Shown one piece after another: positions 37,901 to 48,009 of a stretch of DNA of 64,000 nucleotides (position 1 is its first letter; every line of letters starts with the position of its first letter). The DNA is from Helicobacter turcicus (GTDB lineage: Bacteria > Campylobacterota > Campylobacteria > Campylobacterales > Helicobacteraceae), in NCBI RefSeq assembly GCF_019711685.1, contig NZ_JAIGYQ010000011.1, positions 1-64,000 on the forward strand, in the 5' to 3' direction. The position numbers and the translations under genes were made by a program. The notes beneath the pieces are model-generated. The model was not told the origin of the DNA. It was given only the letters and a program-made list of their open reading frames with translations, and did no database searches.

Positions 37901-37980
37901 ATTACAAGCCCATTTTTAAAGCGCGATTTAAACTCCCCCCTATGCGCTTTTAAAAATGCATAAATACTACTTTGATGCAA
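34936..37980 (-). CDS. mfd: Transcription-repair coupling factor
   Basis: Mfd removes stalled RNA polymerase and recruits UvrA to lesions. Domains in order: UvrB-like N-terminal region (residues 1 to about 330), CarD-like RNA polymerase interaction domain (about 370-440, LKVGDYVVHSDYGIAIF), helicase with SGDVGFGKTEVAM (Walker A) and VDEEHKFGVKQKEK (DEEH box), TRG/translocation motifs, and a C-terminal TRCF domain. 1014 residues is on the short side. The start is TTG, with AGGAAGG close upstream; no in-frame ATG is near. It overlaps the bactofilin end by 14 bases. Confidence 0.95.
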   Translation of the reverse strand: MHQSSIYAFLKAHRGEFKSRFKNGLVILCEDRQSALSCGDVAKFLGFETFVLPDFRAKFGDDLRSYQEELCALFATLRDFYAHKGEKVLFSPLYTLLHSLPNAESLCVLKLKVGDILNLKNFKENLLHFSYEFVDLVELSGEVSIRGDIIDILTPNSEEPYRITLFDEEVESVRHFDSQTQLCSKEPLESLEISPAFLNLDAKTYEALKFAITELPHKQSMLDLGGSGDVLGFGFWCLEKIGIAKDFLSEYPFVVSSSTKDLAKEVLSFNEYSAKKLQCVLNGEILDSTQEYQDFNYNFNTLQNFLELHKMKTITILAKSEAQARQAKIPLDAPYNFKFGVDYAVNLLGKEILILSLNTPQRQKKRTKTRILLDELKVGDYVVHSDYGIAIFSGITQTNIFGATRDFITLRYLGEDKLLLPVENLDRIDRYIADGGGIPLLDRLGKGSFAKLKEKVREKLFVIANAIVALAAKRELIDGVVCNVQKEEILIFQNQSGFHYTQDQTQAIEEIFKDISSGRVMDRLLSGDVGFGKTEVAMNAMFVMFLNGYQSAMIAPTTLLTYQHFNTLKDRFAPFGLRLARLDRYVGTKEKKQILRDLKEGNLNAVVGTHTLLNVEFKNLALMIVDEEHKFGVKQKEKIKDLSQNIHLLSMSATPIPRTLNMALSHIKGLSELKTPPSERQATRTFIKHLDDTLLKEVIMREMRRGGQVFYIHNNIATIKQKKEEILRVLPKLNIAILHSQIPVNEAEDIVLEFAKGGYHILLCTSIVESGIHLPNANTILVDNANCFGIADLHQLRGRVGRGNKEGFCYLLVEDFNAITEDAKKRLLALEKNSFLGSGGALAYHDLEIRGGGNLLGEAQSGHIKNIGYSLYLRMLEDAIFALSGNMKQKEANVDIKLSVTAFLNPELIESERLRLEIYRRLSKCENEKAIFGIEGEIEERFGRLDVYTRQFLDLIRIKIIARNCGIANIMNYQQNITFTQVNGEKTSIKASSKDEDDVLKAVFIYLEKLNKGQ

Positions 37981-38413
37981 CGCCTTCCTCTGTTTTTTGG
38001 TTTAGCGAGATTGTTTTTGGCGCTTTTAAATCTATCTTATTTTTATCATATTCGTTGTTTTTATGCACAACGCTTTGCCCTACAAACTCACCGCCTTTTT
38101 CTATGATAAGCTCTTTTGCCATAATGCTTCCATCGATTCTACCCTGTGGCAAAATCTCAACAATACTGCAAGTGCAATTCCCCATAAGTTTTCCACTAAT
38201 AACCAAATGTTCTGCATCAATACTACCATCCACATTTCCAGTTTTGCCAATAACTACATTAGTTTTTGCAGCAACATTACCTTCTAAATCACCATCAATA
38301 TGTAAGCTACACTCGCTATACACATCACCTTTTATTTTTGTTCCCTTCGCGATAATGCTGGTGTTTCCCGAATTTCCACTAGTTGATTTATCATTGTTAG
38401 CAAAGATTGCCAT
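37967..38413 (-). CDS. ccmA: Bactofilin (CcmA), cell-shape cytoskeletal protein
   Basis: A 148-residue polymer-forming protein. The core, about residues 20-115, is a right-handed beta-helix of short repeats (TKIKGDVYSECSLHIDGDLEG, NVVIGKTGNVDGSIDAEHLVI, in pieces), flanked by disordered ends. In H. pylori CcmA works with the Csd peptidases to curve the cell. It has its own strong AAAGGAG site, and overlaps the upstream peptidase gene by 82 bases. Confidence 0.93.
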   Translation of the reverse strand: MAIFANNDKSTSGNSGNTSIIAKGTKIKGDVYSECSLHIDGDLEGNVAAKTNVVIGKTGNVDGSIDAEHLVISGKLMGNCTCSIVEILPQGRIDGSIMAKELIIEKGGEFVGQSVVHKNNEYDKNKIDLKAPKTISLNQKTEEGVASK

Positions 38414-39264
38414 TTGACACTTTTCTCCTTTTCAAAAATTTTGGTGTAATCCCGCATTGTCCATTCGATAAATGAACGCGGATTTAAATCTTGGCTTAAA
38501 TAGCGGATTTCATAATGCAAGTGTGGACCTGTGCTTCTCCCACTATTGCCAGAATAGGCAATAAGCTGTCCGCGCCTTACAAAATCCCCTTTTTTCACAA
38601 CAATTCTACTCAAATGAGCATAAAATGTGCTAAAGCCAAAGGAATGTTCAAGCTTTACCATGATTCCATAACCACCATTATAGCTATTATTTACGAAATA
38701 TGCTACACCATCAGCTGGTGCATAAATGGGCGTACCAATGGGCAATCCAAAATCAATCCCTGTATGTAACTGCGTACGTCTTAATACAGGATTCACCCGT
38801 GTTCCCCACTCTGAAGTGATACGATAATTCCCACGCAAAGGTGCACCATTTGGAATAAGCTGCATTACAAAAGCTTTTTGCGCCCCAGTAATACTTGCTA
38901 AATCTACACGTTCTATCAAGCTTAAATCTTGGGATTCCACAATTTGGTCGCTTAACCCCACAATTCCTTCTAAATCTTCAATTCTATCTGAAACTTTGAC
39001 AAGCTCTTCTGTTTTTTCATCGATGAGAGCTTGAAGCTCCTCATTTTTTTCGTTAATCTTTAAATATTCTTCTTGCATTAAATCACGTTTGATTTCAATT
39101 TGACGTACTTCTTTTAAGAGCAACCGAATAGAGATGAAACTAAAGAAAAAAATCACAACCACAAGCAAAACTATATATAACATAATTTGTTTCACATACT
39201 GATGGATATTATACTGCTTAGAGCCATTAACATCTGTTATTGTAACTACAAAACGATTCTTCAT
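38332..39264 (-). CDS. M23 (LytM) peptidoglycan endopeptidase, Csd1/Csd2-like
   Basis: A 310-residue cell-shape hydrolase. One membrane helix (about 27-47), a coiled coil (about 50-95), then a LytM domain with the full zinc set: HTGIDFG (His and Asp), HLSRIVVKKGD region, and GPHLHYEIR (HxH). It cleaves peptide crosslinks next to the bactofilin scaffold. H. pylori has two such genes here (csd1 and csd2, one catalytically inactive); only this one, with all ligands, is present. Its last 27 codons overlap ccmA. Confidence 0.92.
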   Translation of the reverse strand: MKNRFVVTITDVNGSKQYNIHQYVKQIMLYIVLLVVVIFFFSFISIRLLLKEVRQIEIKRDLMQEEYLKINEKNEELQALIDEKTEELVKVSDRIEDLEGIVGLSDQIVESQDLSLIERVDLASITGAQKAFVMQLIPNGAPLRGNYRITSEWGTRVNPVLRRTQLHTGIDFGLPIGTPIYAPADGVAYFVNNSYNGGYGIMVKLEHSFGFSTFYAHLSRIVVKKGDFVRRGQLIAYSGNSGRSTGPHLHYEIRYLSQDLNPRSFIEWTMRDYTKIFEKEKSVKWQSLLTMINQLVEIRETPALSRREQK

Positions 39265-40470
39265 CTACTCTTCCATTATTCTTTTTTCTTCAAAATCTTT
39301 CAAAAACTTTGCCACCACACTAAAAGAGCCACACACAAGATATTGTGATTCTTTTTTTAATGCTACAAAATCACAATATGGAATAGCAAGCTCTTGTAAA
39401 ATTTGTTCTAATATGCTTTTTTTAATCATGCGTGGATTCTCCACCACAAAAATCTCCACACGCGCGATAATAGGTTTTAAAAGCGATAAGATTGCCTTTG
39501 GATTCTTATCAGAGTAGGAATTATAAATTAAAATAGTTTTATTCTTACTAAAAGTAACATAATGCTCTAGCAAAGCCATTGCGCTATCAGTATTATGCAA
39601 GACATCTAGGCAAATATTTGGGGTTAAGATTTGGAATCTCCCTTGTAAATCAAAAGGAGAGAGTGTTGCTAAAAGTGATTTTAATGCAGAATCCAAATTA
39701 AAATCCGTATTATACGGAATCCTTTTTGTCTCACTAAGTGCAATTAATCCTGCCCATGCTAAAGCTAAATTTTGAGCTTGATAGCTAGGATAATTGTGTG
39801 TTTTAATATACTCTAAAATAACTTGTGAAATTTCCTTTATTTGCACCAACTTTGCATTTTTTTCTTTAGCAATTTTTTCTGCAATTGATGCGATAGACTT
39901 TTCTCTCTGCACTCCTAAAACTGCCACTTTTGCCATTGCATTAAGCTTCGTTGTAGCAATCTCTTTAATGCTTTTGCCAAGGAATTCTTCATGGTCAATT
40001 CCAATATTTGTAAAAAGTGTAAGATTAGGCACAGAACAAGTTGTTGTAGAATCGTATTCTCCACCAAGCCCAGCTTCTAAAATCACAACTTCACAATTAC
40101 TAAAAACCTTAAAACCTAAAAATGTAAGCACTTCAAAATAACTTGCCCCTTTTAAAACCTCTATATCTAGACTCGTAAATGCACTCTCCAATACGGATTC
40201 CGCAACATTTTCTCCATTAACCCAAAAACGTTCACAAAGAGACAATAAATGCGGCGAAGTAAAATGCCCCACTTTTAATCCTAAATTCTTAAGTATTAAA
40301 GCTAAAAATCGTCCTGTGCTTCCTTTACCATTTGTGCCGATGATTTGGACAATGATTTTATCCCCAAAACTAAGTTTTAATTGCTTTAAAAGTCTCGGCG
40401 CACGCTTTGGATCAAAAGGAGCATATTCCGCCCCTTTTTGCTCCAAAAAATGCTTGAGTTTATGCATCAT
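39265..40470 (-). CDS. folC: Folylpolyglutamate synthase/dihydrofolate synthase
   Basis: Adds glutamate to folates and may also make dihydrofolate. Mur ligase-like, with IIGTNGKGSTGRFL (P-loop), VGHFTSPHLLSLCERF, VVILEAGLGGEYDSTTT and the C-terminal domain from about residue 270. I chose the ATG at 40470 because AAGGA lies ten bases upstream; the frame is open 15 codons further, into the GGDEF-like gene. It overlaps that gene's end by 11 bases. About 401 residues. Confidence 0.92.
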   Translation of the reverse strand: MMHKLKHFLEQKGAEYAPFDPKRAPRLLKQLKLSFGDKIIVQIIGTNGKGSTGRFLALILKNLGLKVGHFTSPHLLSLCERFWVNGENVAESVLESAFTSLDIEVLKGASYFEVLTFLGFKVFSNCEVVILEAGLGGEYDSTTTCSVPNLTLFTNIGIDHEEFLGKSIKEIATTKLNAMAKVAVLGVQREKSIASIAEKIAKEKNAKLVQIKEISQVILEYIKTHNYPSYQAQNLALAWAGLIALSETKRIPYNTDFNLDSALKSLLATLSPFDLQGRFQILTPNICLDVLHNTDSAMALLEHYVTFSKNKTILIYNSYSDKNPKAILSLLKPIIARVEIFVVENPRMIKKSILEQILQELAIPYCDFVALKKESQYLVCGSFSVVAKFLKDFEEKRIMEE

Positions 40471-41698
40471 ATTGAATAATTCCTTGCGAGTCTTTATGCT
40501 TAGTAAATTCTTCAATGCTTATTTTAAGCATTGATTCTAAATCCTTTTCTTCCACACGATGTGAGACTTGTGCGCTTAAAGAAATTTCAATACGTATTTG
40601 CTGAAACATAAACTTGCTATTGCTTACAATTTTATCTAAATTACGAATAAAGGTAATTGCTTCTTCTTTTTTGCGACCAAGCAAGCAAGCTAAAAACTCC
40701 TCATCACCATAATAAGCAATTAAATCACTTGTATTACTATATTGCTTTAGCAACCTCCCAAGAGTTGCCAAAACACGCTTTGCAGCCTCTAACCCAAAAT
40801 GTTCCTTGATTCTATCATAACCTGCAATCCCAAAAACAATCACCGAATAATTTTCATTTGCTTTAACAAACTCATTTTCAGCATAATTTAGCACCTCTTG
40901 CATTCCATCTTTAGTCATCAAAGTCGTAACTGCATCAATAGGTAGTGCCATTGTGTCTTTAAATTCTAGTGGCTTTTTAGGAGAATTTGCCATCGCATTT
41001 GCGCTTTGTTTTTGTGGTTCTTGTGGGCTTATCTTTGGATTTTGTGAATTTTGTGAAGACTGCGTATTTTGTGAGCTTAGAGCCAAGATTTGTGATTCCA
41101 AGCTTTTTAGCAATTTTAATTGCTCTTCTTTGCTAGGCTTTGATTCTTTTAGCAAATTACGCACATCATCTTGCCATTTTTGAATTCCAAGATATGGAAT
41201 CTTAAAATTACTTAAAATCTCAAGCACTTTTAAAGAATCCAAAAAATCAAACTCTGGAATTTTCTTTACCTGCTCCATCCAACGCTCACGCCAATTTTGC
41301 ATTGACTGGGAATTTAATTTGTCAATTTCTATCAAATGTCCTTTTGCAAGAGTGCTTATTTCCTTTTGAGGATGTATGGCTAATAGGCGCAAAAGGAGCT
41401 TTAAGGTTTCAAGCGAAGTGTTAAAATGTTTCTTTGAGAAATTTAGATGATTGATAACCTTTATTAAGGAAATAAAAAGCTCGTTTTTATGCTTAAATTT
41501 CTTATGCGGTAAATTCTCCTTTGCCTCAGGCTCTAGCATTTCAAGCACTTTTTCAATGCTAAACTCTGATTCAACCACAACACCCATTTTCTTAGCGGCT
41601 AGGCAATAAGCTTGCGCATAAGCCTCTGGAGTTGGTTCTTTCCCTTCTTTTAAAAGTTCTTTTAATGCTTCTCTAGCAATATTTTGTATATTTTGCAT
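40460..41698 (-). CDS. Degenerate GGDEF-domain protein
   Basis: A 412-residue soluble protein. Residues 1 to about 195 are helical without a known fold; residues about 205-240 are a low-complexity Gln/Asn/Ser/Pro linker; the rest is GGDEF-like (VTTLMTKDGMQEVL for the usual LTGLxNR, then AYYGDEEFLACLL). The active loop reads GDEEF, with Asp in place of the second Gly, and the I-site Arg is Asn (NTSD). So diguanylate cyclase activity is doubtful; it may bind GTP or act structurally. It starts one base after the lptE stop. Confidence 0.85.
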   Translation of the reverse strand: MQNIQNIAREALKELLKEGKEPTPEAYAQAYCLAAKKMGVVVESEFSIEKVLEMLEPEAKENLPHKKFKHKNELFISLIKVINHLNFSKKHFNTSLETLKLLLRLLAIHPQKEISTLAKGHLIEIDKLNSQSMQNWRERWMEQVKKIPEFDFLDSLKVLEILSNFKIPYLGIQKWQDDVRNLLKESKPSKEEQLKLLKSLESQILALSSQNTQSSQNSQNPKISPQEPQKQSANAMANSPKKPLEFKDTMALPIDAVTTLMTKDGMQEVLNYAENEFVKANENYSVIVFGIAGYDRIKEHFGLEAAKRVLATLGRLLKQYSNTSDLIAYYGDEEFLACLLGRKKEEAITFIRNLDKIVSNSKFMFQQIRIEISLSAQVSHRVEEKDLESMLKISIEEFTKHKDSQGIIQYDA

Positions 41699-42204
41699 TA
41701 ATATCCATCAATTCCTACTTGTGAGATAAACCCATCTAATGCTTGCAGTGTAGCATTGTTAATTGCTTCAAGGCGCACAGAATCCGTAATAATGGAACTT
41801 TCATTGAGTGAAAAATTATAGAATCCTTTTTTATTAAACACGCGTTTTTTCTGGCTTAAATTGTTTTTATATTTAAATTCTACAATCACTTCACAGCGAT
41901 AAAATGTCGCAAAACCCGTGCGATTCTCGGCAAGTGAGCTAAAATTTACTGAATGCAATTGCACTTCTATAACAGAAGTCGCTTCGTCTTTATTTACGAT
42001 ATTTGCATGCAAACGCTCAAAAATGTTTTTAGATAGCTCATCTTTAAGTGTTACGCTATTTTGAGTATCACGTGGATCAATTTTTACTTCCACATAGATT
42101 TTATTACCTAGAGTTTTTTGTGTGTTGTGCGCTAGGGGTTTATAGCCACATGCACTCAAACTAAGCACTAGAGAAGTTACTAAAACTACAAGGATTTTTC
42201 GCAT
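41698..42204 (-). CDS. lptE: LptE-like LPS-assembly lipoprotein
   Basis: A 168-residue outer-membrane lipoprotein: signal peptide with lipobox LSAC (Cys about 19) then GYKP, and a LptE/RlpB-like alpha/beta domain ([17 protein letters not shown]...). LptE plugs the LptD channel. Sequence similarity in this family is low; the leuS-lptE gene order supports the call. The start lies within the last codons of leuS (19-base overlap). Confidence 0.85.
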   Translation of the reverse strand: MRKILVVLVTSLVLSLSACGYKPLAHNTQKTLGNKIYVEVKIDPRDTQNSVTLKDELSKNIFERLHANIVNKDEATSVIEVQLHSVNFSSLAENRTGFATFYRCEVIVEFKYKNNLSQKKRVFNKKGFYNFSLNESSIITDSVRLEAINNATLQALDGFISQVGIDGY

Positions 42205-44669
42205 GGTTTCACCACAAAATTCACAAGTTTATTTGGCACCACAATTTCTTTAATAATCGTAAAATCTGCAATCCATTTTTCAACTGCAACTTTTGCAAGC
42301 GTTAAGACTTCTGCATTATCCGCATTCACAGACACTTTAACTTCTCCTCTACGCTTACCATTTATGGTAATTGCCATCGTGATAGAATCCTCTTTTAGTG
42401 CGGACTCATCTACTTTAATTGGTGCAAAGTTTGTAAGCTTAAAATACTCATTGCTAAGCTCCCAGCAAACATGCGGAATGATTGGTTCTAGAACATTTAA
42501 CAAAATAAAATAACCCTCACTCCACACATCAGCACTATCTTGTTCATTAAGCGCATTTAGAGCTTCCATACAAGCAGCAATAAGTGTATTAAAGGAATAC
42601 CCGCTCTCATGTGTAAAAGTTTCATTAGATTTTTTTAATGCTTCATAGATTTTTTTACGCGCATATTTTTCTGCTTCACTTAGATTCTCTATTGCAATTT
42701 TTGGCAAAGTGGTAATTTTTCGCGCTTTTTCAATTTTTGCACACAAACGTTTAATAAAACGAAAAGACCCCTCAACCGCAGAATCATTCCATTCTAACTC
42801 GCGCACAGGAGGGGCTGCAAAGAGAATAAAAAGTCTTGCAGTATCCGCACCAAATTGCTTAATAATATCATAAGGATCTACAACATTGCCCTTAGATTTA
42901 CTCATTTTAGCACCATTTTTTGTTACCATTCCTTGCGTTAATAGATGTGAAAAGGGTTCTTTAGATTCCGTATATCCAAGCGTTTTTAATACTTTTGTAA
43001 AAAAACGTGCATACAATAAATGCAAAATGGCATGCTCAATTCCACCCACATACTCATCTACATCCATCCAATATTGCGCATCTTGTGTGCTAATTGCTTC
43101 ACTCTTGCGCAATTTTTGTGGTGTCGTATAACGTAAAAAATACCAACTAGACTCCATAAAAGTATCAAGTGTATCTGTTTCTCTTATCGCCTCTTTGCCA
43201 CATTTTGGGCAAGTGCAGTGCTTCCATCTAGGATGCTTATCTAGTGGATTCCCTTCTCCATCAATCACCACATCTTCTGGCAGCGCAACAGGAAGATTCT
43301 CATTTTTTTCAGGAACGATTCCACATTGCACACAATGTATTAAAGGAATCGGTGTTCCCCAATAACGTTGTCTTGAAATTCCCCAATCACGAAGTTTGAA
43401 ATTTACAACAGCTTTCCCTTTACCACTGCTTTCAAAATAAGAAATGATTTTCTCCTTTGCTTCTTCATTTCCTAAACCATCATATTCTTTGGAGTTTATT
43501 AACACACCACCCCCCGTATAAAAACTATCTTGCGCAACATTTTCAGAATCTATTGGCTTAATCACAGGAATAATAGGTAAATTATATTTTTTAGCAAAAT
43601 CAAAATCTCTCTCGTCATGAGCTGGAACGCTCATAACCGCTCCGCTCCCATACCCCATTAAGACAAAATTTGCCACCCAAAGCGGAATCTTTTCTCCGCT
43701 TAATGGATGTATAGCATAAATTCCAAGTGGAATCCCTATTTTTTCTTGCTGGGCGCGCTCTCTCTCACTTGTATTTTGCATTGCTTGGATTTGTGCAATT
43801 ACCTCTTTTGTAAGTCCATAAGATTCCGCATTTTCTAGCATTGCTTTAACAAGTGGATGCTCTAGTGCTAAAGCACAATAACTCACTCCAAAAATCGTAT
43901 CAGGACGTGTAGTAAATACTTCTAAAGTAGAAATTACACGATCTCCACTCTTTACGCTTTTTTCTAAATCAAAAGCAAAACTTAAACCCTCAGATTTACC
44001 AATCCAATTGCGTTGCATTGTTAAAACCTGCGCAGGCCATTTGCCCTCTAAGAGTTCTAAATCTTCTAGCAATTCTTGTGCATAATCCGTAATTTTAATG
44101 TAATATTGATTCATTTCCTTTTGCACAACAGGAGTATCACAACGCCAACATTTCCCTTCAATAACCTGTTCATTTGCAAGCACTGTTTTATCATTAGGAC
44201 ACCAATTTAGAAAGCCTTTTTTGCGATAAATAAGCCCTTTTTCCCACATTGCAATAAAAAAAGTTTGCTCCCATTTAGAATAAATCGTATCACAAGTAGC
44301 AAGCTCTCGTGTTTTAGAAAAAGAAAATCCAAGACTATAAAGCTGGGATTTCATATTTTCAATATTAGAATAAGTCCAAGTTTTTGGATGCACTTTGCGC
44401 TTAATTGCTGCATTTTCCGCTGGCATTCCAAAAGCGTCCCAACCAATCGGATGCAAGACATTATAGCCCTCTTTGCGAAATCTTCTAGCAATTGCATCGC
44501 TAATGCAATAGTTACGCACATGCCCCATATGAATATTTCCACTAGGATAAGGGAACATGCTTAAGATGTATTTCTTAGGAAGCCTACAATCCTCTTTTGG
44601 TTCATATGCGCCACTCTCTTCCCAAAAATTCTGCCACTTTTTCTCAATGACCTTAGGATTATATTCCAT
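42186..44669 (-). CDS. leuS: Leucyl-tRNA synthetase
   Basis: Class I synthetase of 827 residues. [16 protein letters not shown] holds the HIGH motif (about residues 37-52), MSKSKGN near 570 is the KMSKS loop, TTRPDTIFG and the inserted editing domain (about 225-420) are present, and zinc-type cysteines occur in CWRC and CPKCG. The C-terminal domain ends [12 protein letters not shown]. Co-translated with lptE. Confidence 0.97.
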   Translation of the reverse strand: MEYNPKVIEKKWQNFWEESGAYEPKEDCRLPKKYILSMFPYPSGNIHMGHVRNYCISDAIARRFRKEGYNVLHPIGWDAFGMPAENAAIKRKVHPKTWTYSNIENMKSQLYSLGFSFSKTRELATCDTIYSKWEQTFFIAMWEKGLIYRKKGFLNWCPNDKTVLANEQVIEGKCWRCDTPVVQKEMNQYYIKITDYAQELLEDLELLEGKWPAQVLTMQRNWIGKSEGLSFAFDLEKSVKSGDRVISTLEVFTTRPDTIFGVSYCALALEHPLVKAMLENAESYGLTKEVIAQIQAMQNTSERERAQQEKIGIPLGIYAIHPLSGEKIPLWVANFVLMGYGSGAVMSVPAHDERDFDFAKKYNLPIIPVIKPIDSENVAQDSFYTGGGVLINSKEYDGLGNEEAKEKIISYFESSGKGKAVVNFKLRDWGISRQRYWGTPIPLIHCVQCGIVPEKNENLPVALPEDVVIDGEGNPLDKHPRWKHCTCPKCGKEAIRETDTLDTFMESSWYFLRYTTPQKLRKSEAISTQDAQYWMDVDEYVGGIEHAILHLLYARFFTKVLKTLGYTESKEPFSHLLTQGMVTKNGAKMSKSKGNVVDPYDIIKQFGADTARLFILFAAPPVRELEWNDSAVEGSFRFIKRLCAKIEKARKITTLPKIAIENLSEAEKYARKKIYEALKKSNETFTHESGYSFNTLIAACMEALNALNEQDSADVWSEGYFILLNVLEPIIPHVCWELSNEYFKLTNFAPIKVDESALKEDSITMAITINGKRRGEVKVSVNADNAEVLTLAKVAVEKWIADFTIIKEIVVPNKLVNFVVKPCEKSL

Positions 44670-44678
44670 ACCCCACCC

Positions 44679-45020
44679 CTAATTGTAATTGTTATAACTC
44701 TTAATACTCTCAATTGCTATAAACACAATAGATACGATATTTGCCACCAATGCGCCAAGGGCAAGTGCTACTGCAATATTAACTTCGTTAAACACTTGCA
44801 TATAAATAAATGATGGAATTAGGTGCAAATCTGCAACCAAAGATGCAGCCATAAGCTCCGCAGACATAAAGCTTCTCACACCAATTTTTAAAATTGTAGA
44901 AAGAATATTCACCCCACCAGCAATAAATAGCATTACCAAATTTTGCTCATACAAAAAGCCAACTGTTGAAGTTAAGCTCATCAAGATAAAGAATACAAAA
45001 GTTACCTTGCCCCAATCCAT
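44679..45020 (-). CDS. Small conserved inner-membrane protein between secF and leuS
   Basis: A 113-residue protein with three to four hydrophobic segments (about 6-30, 30-55, 60-75, 80-103). It matches a small uncharacterised membrane family (I believe DUF6394) that occupies this place in Campylobacterota. The start overlaps the secF stop by one base, so it may be linked with the Sec machinery; no functional motif is visible. Confidence 0.8.
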   Translation of the reverse strand: MDWGKVTFVFFILMSLTSTVGFLYEQNLVMLFIAGGVNILSTILKIGVRSFMSAELMAASLVADLHLIPSFIYMQVFNEVNIAVALALGALVANIVSIVFIAIESIKSYNNYN

Positions 45021-45991
45021 TACACTCTACCTCTCTCATACATTTCACGCATTTTTTTCTTCTCTAGTGCCTTACGCTCTGCCTCTGTAACTTTTTGATA
45101 GTATTTTTTCAAATCAAATTTAAATAAAATCACTAGCTTACTTGCGACAAAAATTGAACTATAACTCCCTACAATAGACCCAACTAACATCGGCAAACTG
45201 AAGCCTTTGATAATCTCACCTCCAAAAGCATAGAGTGTAAAGACCGTAAAAAATACAGTTAGGGAAGTTAAAACCGTTCTTGAAAGCGTAGCTGATAATG
45301 CCTCATTGATGACATTTTCTAGACTATCATTCACGCGGATTCCAATAGTTTCACGAATTCTATCAAAAATAATAATCGTATCATTAATAGAATACCCAAT
45401 AAGTGTTAAAAGTGCGGCAATAACCTCTAAGCTTAAATCGATATTAAATAGAACTACTGCTCCTGCTGCAATTACAACATCATGCACAAGTGCTAAAATT
45501 GCTGCAAGTGCAAAACGCCACTCATAGCGATAGGAAACATAAAACATAATGCTTACTAAAGCTAAAATTAAAGCTAAAGTGCCTTTTTCTTTTAATTCAT
45601 CTCCAACTTTTGGTCCTACAATATCCACACGGCGCACATTAAGCGCACCGGTATTTTTTAGAACATTTGCAACTTCTTGCCCAATATCTTGATTAACGCT
45701 TGATGAAGCAGTTGGAAGTTTGATTAAAATCTCCTCTGGTGCGCCAAATTCACTCACTTGCACCCCATTATAAGCTTCTACTGCTTCTAAAGTTTTTCTA
45801 ATCTCTGATAAAGGTGCTGCCTCTTTATATTGCACTTGAACAATTGTTCCACCTGCAAAATCCACACCAAGATTAAATCCGGGCTTGATAAATAAAATTA
45901 ATGAACCCACAAATAAAATAAGAGAAAGTATGATCCCATAATTAGACATTTTTACAAAATCATACACTCTATTATGCTTAAAAAAATCCAT
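45020..45991 (-). CDS. secF: Protein translocase subunit SecF
   Basis: RND-type membrane protein that uses the proton gradient to complete Sec export. Six membrane helices and one periplasmic domain in 323 residues, with GVDFAGGTIVQVQY near the start and YSINDTIIIFDRIRE (the conserved helix 4 Asp) near residue 200. Nine bases after secD. Confidence 0.96.
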   Translation of the reverse strand: MDFFKHNRVYDFVKMSNYGIILSLILFVGSLILFIKPGFNLGVDFAGGTIVQVQYKEAAPLSEIRKTLEAVEAYNGVQVSEFGAPEEILIKLPTASSSVNQDIGQEVANVLKNTGALNVRRVDIVGPKVGDELKEKGTLALILALVSIMFYVSYRYEWRFALAAILALVHDVVIAAGAVVLFNIDLSLEVIAALLTLIGYSINDTIIIFDRIRETIGIRVNDSLENVINEALSATLSRTVLTSLTVFFTVFTLYAFGGEIIKGFSLPMLVGSIVGSYSSIFVASKLVILFKFDLKKYYQKVTEAERKALEKKKMREMYERGRV

Positions 45992-45999
45992 ATTAATCC

Positions 46000-47577
46000 T
46001 TATTTGCTTCTATCTCTATAACCAAACCATAGCGCATAATTGCCTGATTTCATAATGCGATTTTGAAACATTCTAAACACACCATGCGTTCCAACAATTG
46101 CCGTGATAATAGAAGCTAGGATTCCAATACTCATCGTAATTGCAAAGCCCTTAATTGCTCCAGTTCCACACATATATAACAACACCGCAGCAATCAGAGA
46201 AGTTAGATTAGAATCAAAAATCGCTCTAGAAGCGTTTGCGTAACCATTTTCCATTGATTTTATAAAATTCTCTTTTGCGCGAAATCCCTCACGAATCCGC
46301 TCGTTTATAATCACATTAGCATCCACCGCCATACCGACAGTTAGAATAATCCCAGCCATTCCCGGCAACGTGAGTGTCGCTCCAAAAAGCGCCATCACCG
46401 CAATAACAAGCAAAATATTTACAACCATTGCAATATCTGCAATAAATCCTGCAATCCCATAATAAAACACCATAAACACCACAACAAGAATCGCTCCTGT
46501 AATAAGCGCGATCATTGCGGCTTTAATGCTATCAGCTCCAAGTGATGGACCAACACTACGTTTCTCTAATAAAGTAATAGGAGCAGGCAAAGCTCCACTT
46601 CTTAAAGCAATGGCAATATCGCTTGCTTGTTGCACACTAAAGCCACCACTAATCTGCCCACTTCCTCCACCAATACGCTCACGAATCACTGGGGCAGAAT
46701 ACACTTTACCATCTAAAACAATTGCCATACGGTTACCCACATTTTTTCCAGAAAAATCACCAAAAATCTTACCGCCTTGCGCATTAAGCGTAAAGTTAAT
46801 CACAGGTTGTCCATTTTGATCGTATGCTGCTCTTGCATCTGTTAGCATTGCACCATCTAAAATTGGAATTGCTTTTAGTAAAATCTTTTGATTCTCATCT
46901 TCTACAAAGGGTAAAATCACATCGCCATAGGATTCCGCTTCTAATTCCGTCATTGATGAAACCCTAGCATTACGTGCTTCATCTACTGCCATCATCTGTA
47001 AATGCCCACCTTTTGAGATAAGTTCCAAAGCACGTTGCTCTTCTTCTTGTGTTTTAATTCCGGGCAACTGCACCAAAATTGCGTCATCACCCTGCTTAGC
47101 TACACTTGGTTCAGAGAGTCCAAACTGGTCTAAACGATTTCTAATGTTGCCAATAGCTTGTTCAATGGCAAAATTCTTAAGATTTATAATTTCAGTTTCT
47201 GCAAAAGAAATGGTGTAATGCAAATTATTTTCTGCGATATCCAAACCCGGAATCGTTTTTAGATATGCATCTACTTTGACTTTCTCATTAGAATCCAAAA
47301 GTTCAAAGCTAACACTATCCTCGCCCGCATTTAATCCATCTAGCAAAATCTGCTCATCTAGGGCATAATAGTTGATCTGCGACGCTAAAGAGCTATAACG
47401 CGTCTTAATTGCTTCCTCTGTTTTTACCCCCAAAAGCAGATTCAATCCACCTTGCAAATCTAACCCTAAGATGATTTTAGGACCTTGCGTTTGAAAGATA
47501 GAAGGCACAGAAAGAACAATGCCAAAAAGCGTTGCAATAACAAAAAAAAGTAATTTTGCATTAAAAGATTTTTTCAT
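46000..47577 (-). CDS. secD: Protein translocase subunit SecD
   Basis: Partner of SecF. 525 residues with an N-terminal helix, the P1 periplasmic domain ([14 protein letters not shown], then [19 protein letters not shown] in part) and the C-terminal RND-type helices with [16 protein letters not shown] (Asp of the proton path). yajC lies directly upstream in the same operon. Confidence 0.96.
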   Translation of the reverse strand: MKKSFNAKLLFFVIATLFGIVLSVPSIFQTQGPKIILGLDLQGGLNLLLGVKTEEAIKTRYSSLASQINYYALDEQILLDGLNAGEDSVSFELLDSNEKVKVDAYLKTIPGLDIAENNLHYTISFAETEIINLKNFAIEQAIGNIRNRLDQFGLSEPSVAKQGDDAILVQLPGIKTQEEEQRALELISKGGHLQMMAVDEARNARVSSMTELEAESYGDVILPFVEDENQKILLKAIPILDGAMLTDARAAYDQNGQPVINFTLNAQGGKIFGDFSGKNVGNRMAIVLDGKVYSAPVIRERIGGGSGQISGGFSVQQASDIAIALRSGALPAPITLLEKRSVGPSLGADSIKAAMIALITGAILVVVFMVFYYGIAGFIADIAMVVNILLVIAVMALFGATLTLPGMAGIILTVGMAVDANVIINERIREGFRAKENFIKSMENGYANASRAIFDSNLTSLIAAVLLYMCGTGAIKGFAITMSIGILASIITAIVGTHGVFRMFQNRIMKSGNYALWFGYRDRSK

Positions 47578-47589
47578 AGGATACTATTG

Positions 47590-47856
47590 TTAGATTTTTT
47601 TAGCAACATAATCTTTAGAGAGTTTAACAAGTGTATCATCATTCAAGCGCACCATAAAAAACTCCTCTTCTCTTTTTACAATTTCTACAATAAATCCACC
47701 ACTTGTTACAATTTTATCCCCTTTATCAAGGCTTGCAATCATCTCTCTATGACGCTTTGCTTGTGTTTGTTGTGGGCGGATAATTAAAAAGTAAAAAATT
47801 GCAATTAATACAATTAATGGGAGCAATTGCGTAAAAATATTTCCAGCATTTTCCAT
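47590..47856 (-). CDS. yajC: Preprotein translocase subunit YajC
   Basis: An 88-residue single-pass membrane protein; helix at about 9-26 (LLPLIVLIAIFYFLIIRP), then QQTQAKRHREMIASLDKGDKIVTSGG, the YajC signature in two parts. First gene of yajC-secD-secF. It associates with SecDF. Confidence 0.95.
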   Translation of the reverse strand: MENAGNIFTQLLPLIVLIAIFYFLIIRPQQTQAKRHREMIASLDKGDKIVTSGGFIVEIVKREEEFFMVRLNDDTLVKLSKDYVAKKI

Positions 47857-48009
47857 AGATAAACCCTTGTGAATGTAAAATAATTGCGGATTTTACCACT
47901 GCTTTACTAATTAAATGTTTAAAACAGAATCTAAATTTAAGGAGTATGCACATTACAAAGAGTCTGCATAAAAACAAAAACTAAAATAAACTTTAAAGAA
48001 AATCTAGTC

